DNA from: a virus
Direction: 5' to 3' (one strand)
Length of the DNA: 43,771 bases
Virus record (IMG/VR): IMGVR_UViG_3300050132_000105
Span: 1 to 43,771 of that record
Made by a program: the position numbers and the translations under genes. Below, piece by piece: positions 24,884 to 32,424 of this stretch; the first letter of the stretch is position 1; each line of letters opens with the position of its first letter. The notes under the pieces are model-generated. The model did no database searches. It was not told the DNA's origin and saw nothing but the letters and a program-made list of their open reading frames with translations.

Positions 24884-26467
24884 TTACGGCCAAAGGTTAT
24901 AGGTGACAGTAGTTGCCAGAATGCCCTTAGTGCCGCTCGATCCAAAGACATCACCGTTGGCGTTTTTACCGAAACCGATGCCGCCTGGGCCGATTACCAC
25001 GACACCGAAAGTGTTAGTGCTGCCATCAAGGACCCTTACCGGGAAAATCTTATTCGACGTCGGTAACAGCGCGGCAGGTAGGCCGGTAATCCCCATGGCC
25101 CCACTGTTGCTAGTGCCGCTCTGATCGGTCCATGAGAGCGTCACAGAAGACCCACTGCGATGGTACGAGAGTGTCGTGGGCAGGTTCGATACCGTGAACC
25201 CCGTCACCGTCCCGGTCACCTGGTCGTTGTTCCGTTTCAGCCCCACGGAAACGTTGCCGAATGAGGAAAAATCCCCCTGCGAGATCAGCCCTTCCCCCCC
25301 GGCGACTGTCATGAGGTCGTCTTTGTAGAGGTTCCCTGCCGCAAAGTTACCGCTCCCGGTGACACCGTAGGATGTTCCGCAGTCGACGGCGTAATAGCCA
25401 GAAGCAGTTGAGGTATTGAAGACACTACCCACGATATCAACCGAGGCCGACGCACCGAGCTTCAGGACGCTGTTCGTCACGTTCTCGTAATAGCCCTGGA
25501 CGAACCCGCCAAGGAAGCCAGCTGTGGTCTGGATGAACGGCCCGGCTACGTCCTCAAACTGCGTAGAGATGAACGAGCTGCCAGCGATGTTCCCGGTAGC
25601 CGACAAAAGACCGGTAGGATTCACCATATCGCTGGCACCGATGTATAGGCTGTACGTGCTGGAATCATTAACGTCACCTGCCGCACTGAGCAGGAATCCG
25701 CTAATTCCCAACACCTGACACCGATTCAGAAAATTCCATGACTGGAGGTAGTTGGCTGTAGCGGCGCACTTGATCTTGATGAAGCTGCACCCGTTAAATT
25801 TCATCCGTAGGAATTTATCGCCTTGAGTGACCCATGCGGCTAGGGAGTTGCTCGATGCCTCAAATTTTACGCCTTCGAACGAAATAAACTCTGATACGGG
25901 GTAGAGGGTATGCGGGATGGACGAGCTGAACATCCAGATCCCTGACGAAGTGTAAAACCCGGCATTCGCCCCGGCTGCGATGATCCTAAACTCGTTGGTG
26001 TTGCCGTCCACCGGACGGTCGATGAATACCGACGATACCAGCGTGTAGACGCGGGGGATAGCAACAGGTATCCACCCCGACGCTTTCGACACGTTGACGG
26101 CCTGCTGGACGAGCGCCGTGTCGTTATTGCCGCCGAACCATTCAGGGGAAATGGATGGAATAGCCCCCGGTGCGAATCCCCATACAGTATTAGGATTCAT
26201 GCTGCCGCCATGTTCGAAAATCAGCCCCCGGTTGGTGGGCCACGGGCCTAAAATGTTGCTCTGCTCTGCGGACAACCCCCCGCGAACGTGGATAGTTTTA
26301 CCGAGTGTATCGGCGCGTGTCCGAGCTTCTTCTAGGGTCGCGCACGTTTCCTTTTCGGGGCCATTAAGGCTATCAACGGTGATTGTACCCGCGACGACGC
26401 TAGTCGGGCGGAGTGTAGCACATGCGCAAAGCAGGCCAGCGAGGATGATGATTATGAGTTTTTGCAT
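24884..26467 (-). CDS. Predicted lipoprotein with beta-helix-like domain (tailspike/depolymerase-like)
   Basis: 527 residues. The N-terminus MQKLIIIILAGLLCACATLR carries a lipoprotein signal (lipobox LCAC, acylated Cys 16 by prediction). The body is Gly/Ser/Asn-rich with repeating beta patterns (ISPEWFGGNNDTALVQQAVN resembles the opening of pectate-lyase-like tailspikes), followed by a C-terminal beta domain that could trimerise. A spike-like protein with a lipoprotein signal is odd: it may be displayed on the host surface rather than, or before being, built into the virion. AAAGGAG precedes the ATG. Confidence 0.6.
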   Translation of the reverse strand: MQKLIIIILAGLLCACATLRPTSVVAGTITVDSLNGPEKETCATLEEARTRADTLGKTIHVRGGLSAEQSNILGPWPTNRGLIFEHGGSMNPNTVWGFAPGAIPSISPEWFGGNNDTALVQQAVNVSKASGWIPVAIPRVYTLVSSVFIDRPVDGNTNEFRIIAAGANAGFYTSSGIWMFSSSIPHTLYPVSEFISFEGVKFEASSNSLAAWVTQGDKFLRMKFNGCSFIKIKCAATANYLQSWNFLNRCQVLGISGFLLSAAGDVNDSSTYSLYIGASDMVNPTGLLSATGNIAGSSFISTQFEDVAGPFIQTTAGFLGGFVQGYYENVTNSVLKLGASASVDIVGSVFNTSTASGYYAVDCGTSYGVTGSGNFAAGNLYKDDLMTVAGGEGLISQGDFSSFGNVSVGLKRNNDQVTGTVTGFTVSNLPTTLSYHRSGSSVTLSWTDQSGTSNSGAMGITGLPAALLPTSNKIFPVRVLDGSTNTFGVVVIGPGGIGFGKNANGDVFGSSGTKGILATTVTYNLWP

Positions 26468-26477
26468 GTTGGCTCCT

Positions 26478-28058
26478 TTACCAAGTTGATGCTAAGTGCG
26501 GGTCGATCCACCCGCTGGTGTATGAATAGACCTGACCGCTGGTCATATAGTATAGTTGTGCCGATGTGTTCGTCAGATGTATCGGTGGGAGATATTGAGT
26601 AACCTCTATCTGGTTCATGGAGCTACTATTTGTGTCCTGCATCCCCTGTTCCAGCGACAACGCATTTAACGCCGAAGATGTACCAGTGACCGGGCTCCAT
26701 AGCTTGACGTTAACCAAAGCCGGGGTTGTAATCGCGTACACGGTAATGACACCTATAGGGAGTACCGATACGCCTGTCGGTACCGAAAGCGTGAAAAGTG
26801 CCGCCACCGTGGAACTGTTGCCGCCAAGGTCCTGTAGTGCGGTACCCCACGTTATTTGGTTCCCGGTCTGCACAAACGCCAAAATATGAGAGCTGCCATC
26901 CGTTTTGAAGCTCCCGATTCTCCTGAAATACGTTGTCCCTGATGGTGCGTGCGCAGCGGCGGCAGAAGTGTCGAAATAAATATCGAATGCCCCTGACTTG
27001 ACAATAGCGAAAACGTGGTACCACGTCGAGACTGTGATAGTTAGCCCCGTTCCCATCCCGTTAGCGTTTGTCCCTGCCGCCCACGCACCGCCTGTCTTTT
27101 TGGTGAATGCCGTGCCAGTAATCATAGCGGCATTGGTCAAGTCGGCGGCACACCCTGCGGCGATGTCAAGGATCGTGTTTGGTGTCGTAGCGTCGTTGCT
27201 GAGAGTAAAACCGTTGATATAGCCAGGTATTACCGATCCGCCGCTGGCTGGGGTCGTGAATGTGCCTGCCCCGTTTAGAAATTTGGCAGCATCGTTCGGA
27301 GGCGTCGGCACTGCCCCGCCCACGGTCGCCGTCATGGCGGGCAGGTCGGTAGCTGCCAGCGTAGTCCCGCTCGTCACTCGGCCTTGCGCATCCGTAGTCA
27401 CTTTTGTATAGGTTCCCGCTGTGCCGGTGGATGGTAGGATATACGTCCCTGTAGGCGTAAAACACCCTTCAGCGTTACCCGATGCATCCACCCCGAGTGC
27501 CGCCTGTCCTGCGCTGCAGTTGGTACCGTTGGTGGCGAGGGCAGTTGCGGTCCCTGCGTTACCGCTGATCGTGGTCACTGCCGCCGCCGCGCCTGCTGCG
27601 TCGTAGCGCCCACGGAGCGCGGTTGATTGGTTCGCGAACGGGACGCTCCCAAGTGCCAGAGTAGGTGCTGTAGCCGTGCCTCCGACGACAATCGGACCAG
27701 ACGCCGTGAGGCTCGATAGGTATGTGCCAATCGGCTGGAACACGCTGCCGAGCGCGGAGAGGATATTCGACCACGAAAGCTGCCTCCACCCCCCGGTGAG
27801 AGAGTCGAAGAAATTCCATCTATCGGCGGATACCGGGATCGGCTTCGCTGTTGCGGCGGCTGATCCAGTGCGAAGACCGGTTGACATGTTGGCGTAGGTG
27901 CGGCTTGCCGAGCTTGCGACAGATATCGCGTCTATTTTTGCCTGTGCCGCCGTGGACGCATTGAGGAAATGCGGCAGGCTCACGACAGTGGGGACCGTCG
28001 CGGCGTTGGCGCCAGCGGCGAACAGCAACACCATCGCCAAGACAAGGTACGCCCTCAT
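26478..28058 (-). CDS. Tail-fibre-like protein with Sec signal peptide
   Basis: 526 residues from the ATG at 28058, which overlaps the upstream stop as ATGA. The start MRAYLVLAMVLLFAAGANAA is a signal peptide ending in AxA. The body has repetitive Ala/Thr/Gly-rich fibre-like sequence (GTYTKVTTDAQGRVTSGTTL) common in phage tail fibres, and a C-terminal beta domain. The fibre repeats suggest host attachment or a surface appendage, while the signal peptide implies export. Both features are read directly from the sequence; how they combine is unclear. Confidence 0.65.
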   Translation of the reverse strand: MRAYLVLAMVLLFAAGANAATVPTVVSLPHFLNASTAAQAKIDAISVASSASRTYANMSTGLRTGSAAATAKPIPVSADRWNFFDSLTGGWRQLSWSNILSALGSVFQPIGTYLSSLTASGPIVVGGTATAPTLALGSVPFANQSTALRGRYDAAGAAAAVTTISGNAGTATALATNGTNCSAGQAALGVDASGNAEGCFTPTGTYILPSTGTAGTYTKVTTDAQGRVTSGTTLAATDLPAMTATVGGAVPTPPNDAAKFLNGAGTFTTPASGGSVIPGYINGFTLSNDATTPNTILDIAAGCAADLTNAAMITGTAFTKKTGGAWAAGTNANGMGTGLTITVSTWYHVFAIVKSGAFDIYFDTSAAAAHAPSGTTYFRRIGSFKTDGSSHILAFVQTGNQITWGTALQDLGGNSSTVAALFTLSVPTGVSVLPIGVITVYAITTPALVNVKLWSPVTGTSSALNALSLEQGMQDTNSSSMNQIEVTQYLPPIHLTNTSAQLYYMTSGQVYSYTSGWIDPHLASTW

Positions 28059-28363
28059 GACACCACCGTCGTCAACCTGAGATCCCATATGTCGATCCCT
28101 TCATCATCCTGCCCGATTATCTCCCCAGACAGTACTCCATATTTGACCCTGCCGATGCTGTCAAAGATCGCTACCGCCGGCAGGCCCTGAATGAGATAGT
28201 AAGGCAGGCTGTTCCATACGGACACCCCGTCCCCTATCTTCTTGCTCCGGGTGTCCCGCTCATACCCCTCTTCTCCGAGGAGCAAGACAGGGTTGGCTTC
28301 CGTCCAATTCGCGGCAGTGTCAACCCGCAGCACAATGTTAATAGGGACGACGGTTGCACTCAT
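28055..28363 (-). CDS. Mtd-like head-binding domain protein
   Basis: 102 residues: INIVLRVDTAANWTEANPVL, then LLGEEGYERDT, KKIGDGVSVWNSLPYY, the typical N-terminal virion-binding module of fibres such as Mtd (here without the receptor-binding part). It may anchor a fibre encoded by the next gene, to which it is coupled by a 4-nt overlap. Its own start overlaps the upstream adaptor stop in the same way. Confidence 0.75.
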   Translation of the reverse strand: MSATVVPINIVLRVDTAANWTEANPVLLLGEEGYERDTRSKKIGDGVSVWNSLPYYLIQGLPAVAIFDSIGRVKYGVLSGEIIGQDDEGIDIWDLRLTTVVS

Positions 28364-29043
28364 AAGAAACTCCTCCTTCGCATCCGGTTATCAGGGAGCG
28401 GCACCGATCTGGCAACGAGCACAGAGTCAACTTCAGCACTAAGGAACGCTTCAAAATCGGCGTCAGCCTGAATAACAGCCAAGCCCTTGACCATGACCCT
28501 CGGGACCCCCTGAAAGTATGCCTGGTCGAACATGCCGTTGAAGGGGATGGCCCCGGACGGGCCGGATATGGGCGCCGGCACTCCGCGGTATCTTGCCACG
28601 ACGATGACACTCGTTACGCTCGGGTCAATCGGCGGGTAAAAGACGATCTGTTGCCCGAGTAGTTCATATCTGCGCGGCACCAGCGCTGTGCGGTGCTGGT
28701 AGTAGGACCGGTGCTTGTCGAGAGGCTCGATGTCGGAATGCCCGAGGTGGTAGTCGCCGCCGTCACCGTAATCGAAATCGTCCCCGCCCCCGGCGTACTG
28801 TGGGGAGAATGGGTTCTCGGCCAGTGAGACGAAACCGGTAGGGAGATTGTAATACTGGCCCGCCGGCGTCACTGTCCAAGTCGTCTCCAACGACACCAGT
28901 AAGTCGCTCCTGCGGTTGATGATCCGCTTGGCCAGCATAGAGGTGACGTAGTTGATCGCCTGGTAGAGCGTCGTCCCGGTCGGCTTCTGCCCGGCGAGCC
29001 GAGGTAGCGCGTCCATTACTAGAGTTGAGACGGTGGTCGCCAT
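28360..29043 (-). CDS. Head-tail adaptor / gp6-like protein
   Basis: 227 residues. The motif pattern LVMDALPRLAGQKPTGTTLY..., then GQYYNLPTGFVSLAENPFSP and YELLGQQIVFYPPIDP, is that of phage head-tail adaptor or connector proteins that sit under the portal. Two adaptor-like proteins (this and 23073) would fit a podovirus neck. CGGAG precedes the ATG, and the gene follows the lysis cassette. Confidence 0.65.
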   Translation of the reverse strand: MATTVSTLVMDALPRLAGQKPTGTTLYQAINYVTSMLAKRIINRRSDLLVSLETTWTVTPAGQYYNLPTGFVSLAENPFSPQYAGGGDDFDYGDGGDYHLGHSDIEPLDKHRSYYQHRTALVPRRYELLGQQIVFYPPIDPSVTSVIVVARYRGVPAPISGPSGAIPFNGMFDQAYFQGVPRVMVKGLAVIQADADFEAFLSAEVDSVLVARSVPLPDNRMRRRSFL

Positions 29044-29046
29044 GGC

Positions 29047-29277
29047 TTACTCCGAGAGAGGGGGCTGTCTGCAGGTCAAAAGGCACGCCCTGTTCTTTAC
29101 GAAACAACGCCCGCAACCGAAGAGCTTGGGAAGAAGAGCCAAGATCCTGATGGCGGCGTAGGCCAGAGTGAGGTACAAGACCCAATCCTGGAGCCCTATC
29201 CCGAGCATTGTTGCGGCTGAAATTATTGCAGGAGGGGCTACTTCTTTTACTGCGTCGGTGGCTGCCTTGGTAATCAT
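29047..29277 (-). CDS. Small membrane protein, holin-like
   Basis: 76 residues with one clear hydrophobic segment (LQDWVLYLTLAYAAIRILAL), an acidic/amphipathic N-terminus and a Cys-rich basic tail. Size, topology and position at the end of the lysis cassette suit a holin or antiholin. GGAGGG precedes the ATG. A second candidate holin is at 29707. Confidence 0.55.
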   Translation of the reverse strand: MITKAATDAVKEVAPPAIISAATMLGIGLQDWVLYLTLAYAAIRILALLPKLFGCGRCFVKNRACLLTCRQPPLSE

Positions 29278-29355
29278 ATAAATACCCTCCAGTTGGCTGC
29301 ATCCTCAGACCCCGGCCGCCGCGCCGGGATGACATGGCCGTGGCCATGTTTCGCA

Positions 29356-29604
29356 TTATTTGCACGATCCGGATTCAGCCTTCTCCAGCAGCCTCGCCAG
29401 AGCCTCCGGTCCTAAGCAGAATGCTGGCCCCTGTACATTCATGGAGGCCCCCGAGTAGATCGGCCATACTACGTTCCCTGACAGGATCACCGGAGGCGGC
29501 GGGCGGGGACAACCCGTCAACCCGCTGATCGATAGCAAGCACAGCAGCAGGATCACCGTGAGCCGCCGCATTGATGTCCGTCCTGCCTTGCTGGGTCGCT
29601 TCAT
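29356..29604 (-). CDS. Outer-membrane spanin subunit (Rz1-like lipoprotein)
   Basis: 82 residues. AGGAGG directly precedes ATG 29604. The signal (MRRLTVILLLCLLSISGLTG, then Cys) ends in a lipobox (LTGC) followed by a Pro-rich stretch PRPPPP, hallmarks of Rz1-type o-spanins. It is largely embedded in another frame of the gene at 29375-29707, the classic overlapping Rz/Rz1 layout. It would form, with the i-spanin, the complex that fuses inner and outer membranes in the last lysis step. Confidence 0.75.
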   Translation of the reverse strand: MKRPSKAGRTSMRRLTVILLLCLLSISGLTGCPRPPPPVILSGNVVWPIYSGASMNVQGPAFCLGPEALARLLEKAESGSCK

Positions 29605-29707
29605 TCTTGTCCTCCTGAGTCCTCGCCGGTTGCCCGTCCTGCCAAGTCTTGAACAGGACGAGGAACACGGAGCAGAGGACGGTGAGTAGCGGGCCGATGG
29701 TTGCCAT
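29375..29707 (-). CDS. Inner-membrane spanin subunit (Rz-like)
   Basis: 110 residues with an N-terminal membrane anchor (IGPLLTVLCSVFLVLF) and a polar periplasmic part. Most of the gene overlaps the Rz1-like lipoprotein in another frame, which supports an i-spanin. It is shorter and less clearly coiled-coil than lambda Rz. Its ATG overlaps the stop of the upstream holin-like gene. Confidence 0.65.
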   Translation of the reverse strand: MATIGPLLTVLCSVFLVLFKTWQDGQPARTQEDKNEATQQGRTDINAAAHGDPAAVLAIDQRVDGLSPPAASGDPVRERSMADLLGGLHECTGASILLRTGGSGEAAGEG

Positions 29708-30066
29708 TACCCGAGCTGCACGGCGGCGTCAGGTGCCGGGGATATTGCTGCTTGGACCGGAGCGGCAGCGGCTTGGTTGAGTACGGGGCCGGCACCGGGG
29801 ATGGGCGCGGCGGCGACAACCGGCTTCTGCATGTTCGCCACGGCCTGAGTTAAAGCCTCAAGCTGTGCCAGGCCGTCCTTGTTGCTGGATGCGTCCGGCA
29901 CAAGGTAGCAGAATATCGACCAGATGCCGAGGGCCACGGCCACCGGCCAGGTGAGCCCACCCGCTACGAACTGCTGATAGAGCGCCCCGCCGATTGCAGT
30001 GACGATACCTACGAGAGTTGTTTTCCAGTTTGCCAACGTCGGCAGGTTTACCGTTACCTGTGCCAT
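29707..30066 (-). CDS. Holin-like membrane protein
   Basis: 119 residues: two hydrophobic segments (WKTTLVGIVTAIGGALYQQF and TWPVAVALGIWSIFCYLVPD) separated by a short turn, then an Ala/Pro-rich tail. This resembles phage class II holins, which open the inner membrane for the endolysin. Placed directly between endolysin and spanins. AAGGAG precedes the ATG. Confidence 0.65.
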   Translation of the reverse strand: MAQVTVNLPTLANWKTTLVGIVTAIGGALYQQFVAGGLTWPVAVALGIWSIFCYLVPDASSNKDGLAQLEALTQAVANMQKPVVAAAPIPGAGPVLNQAAAAPVQAAISPAPDAAVQLG

Positions 30067-30118
30067 GTTATTTCTCCTTTTCTTGTGTGGTTGCTGCTTT
30101 GTTGTGCTATTCCGCGCT

Positions 30119-30643
30119 TCACGCCCGGTTCACCATGTCGGCGGGGTACTTTGCTGGGTCTTTAGCGTGGAGTGCCTGGTAGAACTTGACGGCCTGGTCG
30201 TGACACCCCTTGACGAACTGCGCCGGGTCGCACGCGTTGACCGCCGCCAGAGTCGCCGGCCCAAACTTCCCGTCATCCGTCACCCCCGCCGCCCGCTGGA
30301 TCAGCCTGACCGCCTGCCCAAGCCCCATGTTGACCGATTTGTCGAATGCCCAGTTGGCGACGGCCTGCGCGCCGATTTGGCCCATCCATGCCACCCAGAA
30401 GTTGCGCCGGTAGAAGTCCTGCACCAGCGGGGCGAATTGTGCATTGCTGCGTAATGCCGCATTGACACCCTTGCGGTCCAGGCCTTTCGCCTTGAGCGCA
30501 TCGATGATCGGCCAGCCGCCCCACCCCGGCCAGTATGCGCGGTTGATACCGGCGCACACCTCAGCGCCGTTGTTGTCCGTGGCGTAGCCGGGAAACCCTT
30601 CGTTGACCAATGTGGCCGTAAAGGCCGGTAAAAATTCAGCCAT
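30119..30643 (-). CDS. Endolysin: GH108-like muramidase with PG-binding C-terminus
   Basis: 174 residues from ATG 30643 (GGAGG upstream; a longer start at 30679 is not needed). VNEGFPGYATDNNGAEVCAG, then INRAYWPGWGGW, holds the catalytic-position Glu of the GH108 N-acetylmuramidase family, and the C-terminal part (ANWAFDKSVNMGLGQAVRLI, DDGKFGPATLAAVN) resembles the PG_binding_3 domain usually paired with it. It should cleave peptidoglycan during lysis, together with the neighbouring holin and spanins. No signal peptide, so it depends on the holin. Confidence 0.85.
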   Translation of the reverse strand: MAEFLPAFTATLVNEGFPGYATDNNGAEVCAGINRAYWPGWGGWPIIDALKAKGLDRKGVNAALRSNAQFAPLVQDFYRRNFWVAWMGQIGAQAVANWAFDKSVNMGLGQAVRLIQRAAGVTDDGKFGPATLAAVNACDPAQFVKGCHDQAVKFYQALHAKDPAKYPADMVNRA

Positions 30644-30767
30644 GTTGAAAATCCTCCACTTCTTTGGCAATAATGACATCGCCAGAGAGCATCACCATGG
30701 CCGCCACCGATCTGGCCTTCTCGGCCACAACCGGGTCGAGCTTTTGGCATGGCGCGCAGCCTCCGGT
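30636..30767 (-). other. Coding-looking stretch without a start codon; possible -1 frame extension of the upstream gene
   Basis: After the stop of the gene at 30767-31279, the -1 frame stays open through CAPCQKLDPVVAEKARSVAA and ends ...EVEDFQHG at 30636, overlapping the endolysin ATG. The segment has a CxxC motif and protein-like composition. No ATG, GTG or TTG precedes the CxxC in this frame back to the previous stop. It could be a frameshifted C-terminal extension, a sequencing error, or a start at an internal GTG giving about 30 residues. Confidence 0.4.
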
Positions 30768-31279
30768 TAGAAAATCTCGCCATCCTTGCCGGCCACGGGC
30801 GGTTCCGGTTTCGCTCCCAACGGCGAACTGCCAGGGCCGGCCGGGTTCAGGCCTTCAACGTTGCCGGCAGGCTGCTGTTTCCGCCGTCCGTCGACCTTGG
30901 GCGCCGGGACCGATTGCTCGAATACGTGTTCCGGTTCCTGCGCCGGCGTCTTCACAGCCACCATTTCCAGAAGTTCTTCCTGCGTCATGGTCTTGCGAAG
31001 CCGCTGCCACTCCATGAACTCGGCACGCTCCAGCGCCTCAGCAACGCCTTCAACCTTCTTGGTCGGCACGTACTGCCGGTAGTAATTGGCGCACATGCGG
31101 TCTTTCAGCAAGTAGTCCCGGTGCTCCTGGGAGATGACGACGCAGACGCTCGCCTCCATGTCACCGGTGATCTCCGGCCGGGGTGCGAAGATGTACTGCA
31201 CCTTACCGATGTGGAAGATCGTAGGGCCTTCGCGCTTGATTAAGCACTCGACCAGGTTGTTGTAAGCGGACACCGACAT
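30767..31279 (-). CDS. Hypothetical capsid-module protein
   Basis: 170 residues: MSVSAYNNLVECLIKREGPT..., an alpha/beta N-terminal domain with VQYIFAPRPEITGDMEASVC, a helical middle, and a Pro/Gly-rich, likely disordered C-terminus. AGGAGG precedes the ATG. It lies downstream of the capsid genes and upstream of the endolysin. The -1 frame past its stop is unusually protein-like. No family recognised. Confidence 0.65.
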   Translation of the reverse strand: MSVSAYNNLVECLIKREGPTIFHIGKVQYIFAPRPEITGDMEASVCVVISQEHRDYLLKDRMCANYYRQYVPTKKVEGVAEALERAEFMEWQRLRKTMTQEELLEMVAVKTPAQEPEHVFEQSVPAPKVDGRRKQQPAGNVEGLNPAGPGSSPLGAKPEPPVAGKDGEIF

Positions 31280-31312
31280 GATTTGTTCCTCCTATCCTTT
31301 TGGTGGGGTTGC

Positions 31313-31328
31313 GGGGGCCGGAGCCCCC
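31313..31328 (-). promoter_or_regulatory. Stable intergenic hairpin with UNCG-type tetraloop
   Basis: On the minus strand this is GGGGGC-TCCG-GCCCCC: a 6-bp all-GC stem closed by C(UCCG)G, a member of the very stable UNCG tetraloop class. It lies between two late genes. No T-tract follows, so an RNA processing/stability or attenuation element is more likely than a terminator. A near copy is at 31794. Confidence 0.5.
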
Positions 31329-31332
31329 TCAG

Positions 31333-31779
31333 TTAATCGCCGTAGAGTATCCACATGCTGATGTTCGGGGCGCCGGCCGAGGCCTTCAGATAGGTCCCTC
31401 GAACCCACTGGCAAAGCCCATCCGAATCGAAGACAAGCGGGCCGGTGGTCCCGGTAACAGCGTTGGCGGCCATGTCTTTGAGTGGTGCCCACGGGCCAGC
31501 AGAGGAAAGCCCGCACTGGACCGCTGCAGTGCCGGTGAAGGACGCCGCTTCGGTCGTACCCGTGCTGTAGCCCTGGATCATTACCGTCTTTTTCGTGTTG
31601 CGGTCCACCTTTACGGGCAAACTGTAGCGGGTGGTTGCGCCGCCTAACCCGTATCCGGTGTAGTTGGTGAATATCTGGACCGAATAGGCCCCCGCAGGGT
31701 TCTTCATCTGTTCGGCGCTGGCCATGGTCGCCAAGGCTAGCGCCGCGGCAACGGTGATGAGGGTGATGAGGTTCTTCAT
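31333..31779 (-). CDS. Exported capsid-module protein with Sec signal peptide
   Basis: 148 residues. MKNLITLITVAAALALATMA, then SAEQ, is a signal peptide with AxA-type cleavage. The mature domain is beta-rich (AYSVQIFTNYTGYGLGGATT; RYSLPVKVDRNTKKTVMIQG) with two cysteines (89 and 123) that could form a disulfide. The gene sits right after the capsid genes and is flanked by two similar GC hairpins. GGAGG precedes ATG 31779. Function unknown. Confidence 0.7.
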   Translation of the reverse strand: MKNLITLITVAAALALATMASAEQMKNPAGAYSVQIFTNYTGYGLGGATTRYSLPVKVDRNTKKTVMIQGYSTGTTEAASFTGTAAVQCGLSSAGPWAPLKDMAANAVTGTTGPLVFDSDGLCQWVRGTYLKASAGAPNISMWILYGD

Positions 31780-31793
31780 TCCATGCCTCCAAA

Positions 31794-31807
31794 GGGGCCG
31801 GAGCCCC
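31794..31807 (-). promoter_or_regulatory. Second UNCG-type intergenic hairpin
   Basis: On the minus strand GGGGC-TCCG-GCCCC, the same loop and stem core as the element at 31313, located just upstream of the ribosome site of the exported protein gene. Two such elements flank that gene, suggesting a common function in transcript processing or attenuation. Confidence 0.45.
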
Positions 31808-31814
31808 CCTCTTG

Positions 31815-32372
31815 TTATACGTCGGTCCCGGTGATCGCCCGGTAAAACAGTTCCACGGTGAGCACGGCGCCGGAGTTGACCGCCGTGCCGATGCCGGCCG
31901 CACACTTGAGGCCGAACCATCGGGTGGTGGCCGAACCGGCGCCGGTGACGGTTGCCGAGGGGGTGACGGCGGCAATCCTGAATCCTGCCGCGACGCTGGC
32001 TCGCGCGACGCCGCCCGCCTGGGCGACGGTCGATGCGGTAATCAGGTCCGTACCGGACACGATGTCGGTGAAATCCTGGTTGAGCTGGGCCAGGGTGAGC
32101 GCAAGGCCGGTGCCGGTGTCGGTGTCGTCCGCGATAATCATCGCGTCCACCGGGGTATGACCGGGGGGAATGGCAAGGGCGACGAGGATGTCGTTGGTTG
32201 CCAGAGCAAGGGAAGTGACGGTGATCTCGGACCGCACACAAAGAACCTGTCCCTGGGTGAATGCGGTTAACGAAGGGAAGCTCCCCTCGTTGGGATACAA
32301 AGTCCCCGCGCTGTGATTGGCTGCCGGAGTGACCCCGAACGCCTTGTTCATGTACGAAATGACCTGAGTCAT
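31815..32372 (-). CDS. Putative capsid decoration or head-associated protein
   Basis: 185 residues from ATG 32372 (GGAGGA upstream; five codons shorter than the longest frame). Thr/Ala/Gly-rich beta protein (MTQVISYMNKAFGVTPAANH...; NSGAVLTVELFYRAITGTDV) immediately downstream of the major capsid gene. Size, composition and position suit a decoration or head-stabilising protein. No specific family is recognised. Confidence 0.6.
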   Translation of the reverse strand: MTQVISYMNKAFGVTPAANHSAGTLYPNEGSFPSLTAFTQGQVLCVRSEITVTSLALATNDILVALAIPPGHTPVDAMIIADDTDTGTGLALTLAQLNQDFTDIVSGTDLITASTVAQAGGVARASVAAGFRIAAVTPSATVTGAGSATTRWFGLKCAAGIGTAVNSGAVLTVELFYRAITGTDV

Positions 32373-32400
32373 GGCTTGTTCCTCCAAAGAAACGGTTTAA

Positions 32401-32418
32401 GCGGGGATCGCTCCCCGC
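32401..32418 (-). promoter_or_regulatory. GC-rich hairpin just after the capsid gene
   Basis: A 7-bp stem (32401-32407 with 32412-32418) and 4-nt loop, 7 nt past the capsid stop. On the minus strand it is followed by TTAAACCGTTTCTTT, a weak T-rich tract, so it may act as a leaky terminator that sets capsid protein above downstream products. Confidence 0.45.
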
Positions 32419-32424
32419 CGTGGG

